Source of the DNA: Alectoria sarmentosa
Taxonomy: Eukaryota > Ascomycota > Lecanoromycetes > Lecanorales > Parmeliaceae
Assembly (NCBI GenBank): GCA_009733775.1
Contig: WOGZ01000440.1
Span: 1-23,016, forward strand
Direction: 5' to 3'
Length of the DNA: 23,016 nt
Shown: positions 19,591-23,016 of the stretch, one piece after another
Position numbering within the stretch: position 1 is the stretch's first letter
How the letters are laid out: each line of letters opens with the position of its first letter
Made by a program: the position numbers and the translations under genes
The notes under the pieces: model-generated
Seen by the model: the letters and a program-made list of their open reading frames with translations, nothing else
Databases searched by the model: none
What the model was told of the DNA's origin: nothing

Positions 19591-21619
19591 AATTACTTTA
19601 TCTGAGAATTTTAGGTGTATTAAACATTAATAAACAATAATATTTTATTCGTATTAATGATGCGAACTGCATAATAGCGCTCATTTATCTAATTATAAAC
19701 AATGTTACATTTATTAAAATGAACGTTAATATTCATTATTGAAAATGTTTCATTATTATTTAATTATTTAAAACGTATTGTTAATTATAAGTCGATAGAA
19801 AGTTAATAAAGAGTTAACGAACACTTAATAAAAAGTTGATTTTAAATAATTTACAACTAATTATAAATTATATTATAGTTAATTTAAAATCAATAGATTA
19901 CGATAACATTCGTATTTTTTGAAAAAGTTCTTTAAGTTCGATAAAGTTATAAAATTATATATATTAATTTTTTATATAAAATTTTCGAAAAAAATCGAAA
20001 AATAAATTATATAACGTTAATATTTCGTAAAATATACGTTAAGCGAAACACTCGCTTTAATGCGAATCTTATTATACTTAATATATAGTTTTGAAAATTA
20101 TTAATTAAATATATATTAATTGTAAATATATAATAATGTAGCAATTTTATAAATAAATAATTCATAAATTATAAAGCGTATTATCTACGTCGCTAAGTAG
20201 ACGCAGATAAATAAATATATATAAAAAACGTAATATCACTATTGAGTTCAATGATTAAATTGTATAATAAAATTAATTTTTAAGAATTAAAAGAAAATCT
20301 CGAGGCATGTTAAATAAATATATATTTGTTAAATATTTTCATCAGCGAAGTAATTACGAGGTTAGTTTAATTGAATTTAAATTCTATAATTTTTATGAAA
20401 ACTCATAAAAGATAACGTCACGATGACGTATATTTTATATAAAACGCATGCGATTATTCGATTTAATAATTGTTTTTTCTTTTAAATTTTGATTTTTAAA
20501 TATTTATATTAAAAAAAGAATTTTATATAATATTTATTAAAAAACTTTCAAATCTTATAAAGAAAATAAAGAAAAAGAGTTATTATAACGTTGTCGTTTT
20601 TATAACGTAACATTATAATTTATAATGAAATTATTTTTTAACGTTGAATAATAATAACAATTATATTATATTATTAACTTTATAATATCTTTTTAAAGTA
20701 TTAAATTATAAACATTTTCAATAAAGCGACGTAGTTGATAAAAACTTTTTTTTATTATGTATATTCGCTCATTTAATTTTTGAGAGCGATGTTTTAATTA
20801 TAACGATTTCGTTTTTTTTATATTAAAAAACAATAATAAAGTTGAAAGACGATATGTTTTATAAATATTATAATAATAATATATATTCGTTAACGTTGTT
20901 AAGACGCGCGTTATTATTCGATATTCGTTTATTATCGTATCGCGACGTTAAATTGTATATAAAAGTTCAATTTTTTTTAATTTTTTTTTTTTGCAATTTC
21001 TTTTATTTTATTCATAAATGTTTAATTTAATTATACGATAATAATAACATTATAATTAATTTCGTATATAATTTTTTCATTATAATATAAATTTAAGATT
21101 ATTGTAAATATCGCAATTTCGTTATTTACGTTTAATGATTTCGTTAATACGTTTTATAAACATTTTATATAATAAAATAATAATATTAACATTAATAATA
21201 ATAACATTATTATTATTATTAACGTTATTAATAATAAATTTATTGTCGTTTAATAATCGCAATTGTTAATTATCGATTATTTTGTTTTATCATCGCTTAA
21301 TAATCGACATCGTTAATAATTTATAATAATCGATTTATTATATAAAACTTATTTTTATAAAAGAGACGATCTTTGTATCCGCGATGAATTTTTTTTTATA
21401 TCGAATATAAAATAAACAAGTTAAGATTTATAAATTAAATTTATAATATTTAAGATAAATAAAAACGAAACGAATTTAAGTAACGTCGATCAAGCGAACT
21501 TTATTTACTTTTTTATGCGTATATAATCTATTTTTATTGCTATATAAAAAGCATTTATTTAATAATTTTATTTTTAATATATTTGATCGAATAATTCGAT
21601 TGTTTTTCTAATAAATCGT
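19591..21619. other. AT-rich stretch between the two transposon relics
   Basis: This is where a gypsy integrase and 3' LTR would be expected, and where the 3' end of the minus-strand Helitron should lie, but neither could be identified. A 62-codon plus-strand frame at 20842-21030 starts without ATG and is unrecognised. Low-complexity runs of AAT/ATT occupy about 21170-21330. Two CpG-containing stems are listed or discussed separately. Confidence 0.4.
20182..20209. repeat. CpG-containing 10-bp inverted repeat
   Basis: TATCTACGTC at 20182-20191 and GACGCAGATA at 20200-20209 pair at 9 of 10 positions around an 8-base loop. The mismatch is an A against C position of the type RIP would create. 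It stands out by GC content in its surroundings and could be a terminal hairpin or LTR fragment. Confidence 0.5.
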
Positions 21620-22900
21620 TTAAAATTATAATAAATAAATCGACTTTATTAATAACTCGATTTAAAATTATATATAATTAATTATAAACGAAAATCTTCG
21701 ATTATAAACATAAATCGATTTATTATAAAAATTGATTTTACGATTTATTAATCGTTATATTGAAGATTAAGCGAATTAAATATTAAATGCGTCGAAGAAA
21801 AAAAATATAAATTGTTCGAATCGAGCGGAGTAAGAGATATATGTGATATATAATAACGTTTATTATTATATTTATCTTCAAAAATGTGATAATCGAATAT
21901 TTTAAATTTAATAAATTTAATTTATAAACGTATTTCATTATATAAATTTTATAATTGTTATAAATTTCTTAATAATATTATTATATAACTTTTTTTCAAT
22001 TGCAAATAATGAGATAATAAAAAAATTAATTTAAAAACGTTTATTAATTCGATAAATAAGAGAAAGCTTATTTTTTCATTAACGATTTAATTATAATTAA
22101 TATATATCGTTTTGATTTTAAGAAATTTATCAAAAATTTGATTATTAAATCGAATAACGTTTTTATTAAGAATATAAAAAATCGTTTTAAAGATATAAAA
22201 GTCAAATGCTCGATGTGAATTTAAATCGCGATAAATAATATCAATCAAGTTTATGATAATGTTATTTGATAATCAGTCGATGAATTAATCGATAATTTTT
22301 CATTTTTTTATATTTGTTAAAATCTCATTATTCACATTTAAAAAATTATTTGCGAATGTTTTTATATTAATATGATTTTATTTAATTAAATTCGAATTGC
22401 GAAATCTTATATTTTTCGTAAGTTTGAGAATTTGAATGTGATTTTATAAATATAAAGTTTTTAAAATAAATGTAACGATACGCCCTAATTCAACGCTTTT
22501 GATAATTAATAAAATTTGACGAAAGTCGTCGCAAAAGCATATGATTATGTTATTAAACGATTTAAAATCTTTGCGAATGTCATAAAATATACGATTAATA
22601 ATTTCAATATTATAATAATTTTGCATCGAGATTTCATTTCAAAAGATTAATTCAATTATATATAATAATTCGATTAAATCGAATTTATTTATAATATCGT
22701 AAAAGAATTAAATAATAACATTTAAAAGAATCTTGAAACGAAAATAAACGATATAATTTTTTTGAAAAAAAATAAAGACGATGTTTAAAGAAATTATAAC
22801 AATTATCATTTTAAAGATTTCGCGTATTTTTCATAAAACGATATTTTAAAGCATGATTTTATTAATATTTTCGTAATCGTTCAAAAAGAAAAGATAATCA
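21620..22900 (-). pseudogene. Helitron-type PIF1-like helicase relic
   Basis: Read on the minus strand, this is the helicase part of a Helitron RepHel-type protein (rolling-circle DNA transposon), with all main motifs in order. Walker A is at 22855-22878 (now DYENINKI, from a GYGGTGKT-like box). The SRFKI box is at about 22729-22755. The WDE box is at 22633-22641, with Trp now a stop and Asp now Asn. CDDFRQIL is at 22510-22533. LTKNIR is at 22405-22422. LNKNVIRFNNQ is near 22150-22180, HYLQLKK and LLRNL are near 21975-22020, and ISLTPLDS is near 21820-21850. After a frame change at about 21762 come TINKS (21741-21755) and LYIILNR (21657-21677, normally LYVALSR). A related cellular PIF1 is less likely because of the transposon context and dense mutation. 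The Rep part would lie beyond the right edge. Confidence 0.87.
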
Positions 22901-23016
22901 TTGAAAAAAAACATCGCATTTCAAATAACGTTTACAATTATCGTTTAATTATCATTAAAACTCGTTTACATTTACTTTTAAATGTTTATTTAATAAAAAC
23001 GTTTTTCGCGTAAAAA
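22901..23016 (-). mobile_element. Probable continuation of Helitron relic to window edge
   Basis: The bases upstream of the helicase Walker A relic on the minus strand should encode the linker toward the Rep nuclease domain. No motif could be confirmed in this short piece, and the element is cut by the window end. Confidence 0.4.

Larger units (their letters stand above)
12391..23016. other. AT-rich, RIP-like mutated heterochromatic block
   Basis: From about 12.4-12.5 kb to the end the sequence is extremely AT-rich and no intact gene remains. Readable transposon relics carry stops in place of conserved Trp (TGG to TGA/TAA), Gln (CAA to TAA) and Arg (CGA to TGA) codons. Such changes need C-to-T mutation on both strands, the mark of repeat-induced point mutation in filamentous ascomycetes. 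Remaining cytosines are mostly in CpG: 4 of 5 in 13321-13380, 5 of 7 in 15961-16020 and 4 of 6 in 22501-22560, by direct count. The block may be a transposon island, pericentromeric or subtelomeric; no telomere repeats are seen. Confidence 0.9.

Noticed and set aside
15562..20915. A shared 13-bp GACGCGCGTTATT near 15563 and 20902 as possible LTR pair of the gypsy element
   Set aside because: The flanks on both sides do not align, so one short CpG-rich match in a mutated block is not evidence of LTRs.

Overview
This is nuclear DNA of a filamentous ascomycete (Pezizomycotina). The evidence is split genes with mostly 47-90 bp introns (two longer ones, 139 and 183 bp), GT..AG borders and CTNAY-like branch sites, protein families typical of that group, and a sharp change from about 45-50% GC genes to a very AT-rich block full of transposons mutated in the style of repeat-induced point mutation (RIP). 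The genus cannot be read from the sequence.

The left half (1-12014) is an ordinary gene-rich arm with six recognised genes. In order they are: acireductone dioxygenase of methionine salvage (+, 285-985); the mitochondrial F1Fo ATP synthase OSCP subunit (-, 1191-2077); the Mob1 kinase activator of mitotic exit and septation (-, 2429-3415); Rgp1, partner of Ric1 in the Golgi Ypt6/Rab6 exchange factor (-, 4484-7042); the neugrin-family mitochondrial protein Rrg9 (-, 8334-9527); and an MpaB-like (DUF2236) membrane oxygenase (-, 10219-12014). All are conserved housekeeping genes except possibly the last. They do not form a pathway or cluster; two (OSCP, Rrg9) serve respiration. Exon models were built by hand from splice sites and family similarity, and each keeps reading frame to an expected protein length. 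A GC-rich fold-back palindrome (7751-7934) sits in the Rgp1/Rrg9 gap.

The right half (from about 12.39 kb to the end) is an AT-rich isochore with no intact gene. Four relics could be read through the mutations: (1) a repeat with terminal inverted repeats made of three 21-bp units (12391-13265); (2) a second, inverted copy of it (13823 to about 14790), 557 bp away; (3) a Ty3/gypsy retrotransposon on the plus strand with gag, protease, reverse transcriptase and RNase H in order (about 16461-19590); (4) a Helitron-type PIF1-like helicase on the minus strand with motifs from Walker A to the C-terminal VALSR box (about 21620-22900), probably continuing past the right edge. Stops stand where conserved Trp, Gln and Arg codons should be, which means both strands were mutated (C to T and G to A). 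Residual cytosines are concentrated in CpG.

No wholly new system is evident. The points most worth a second look are the GC-rich palindrome, the inverted repeat pair at the isochore border, the Helitron relic, the CpG bias, and two stop-free introns with lengths divisible by three.
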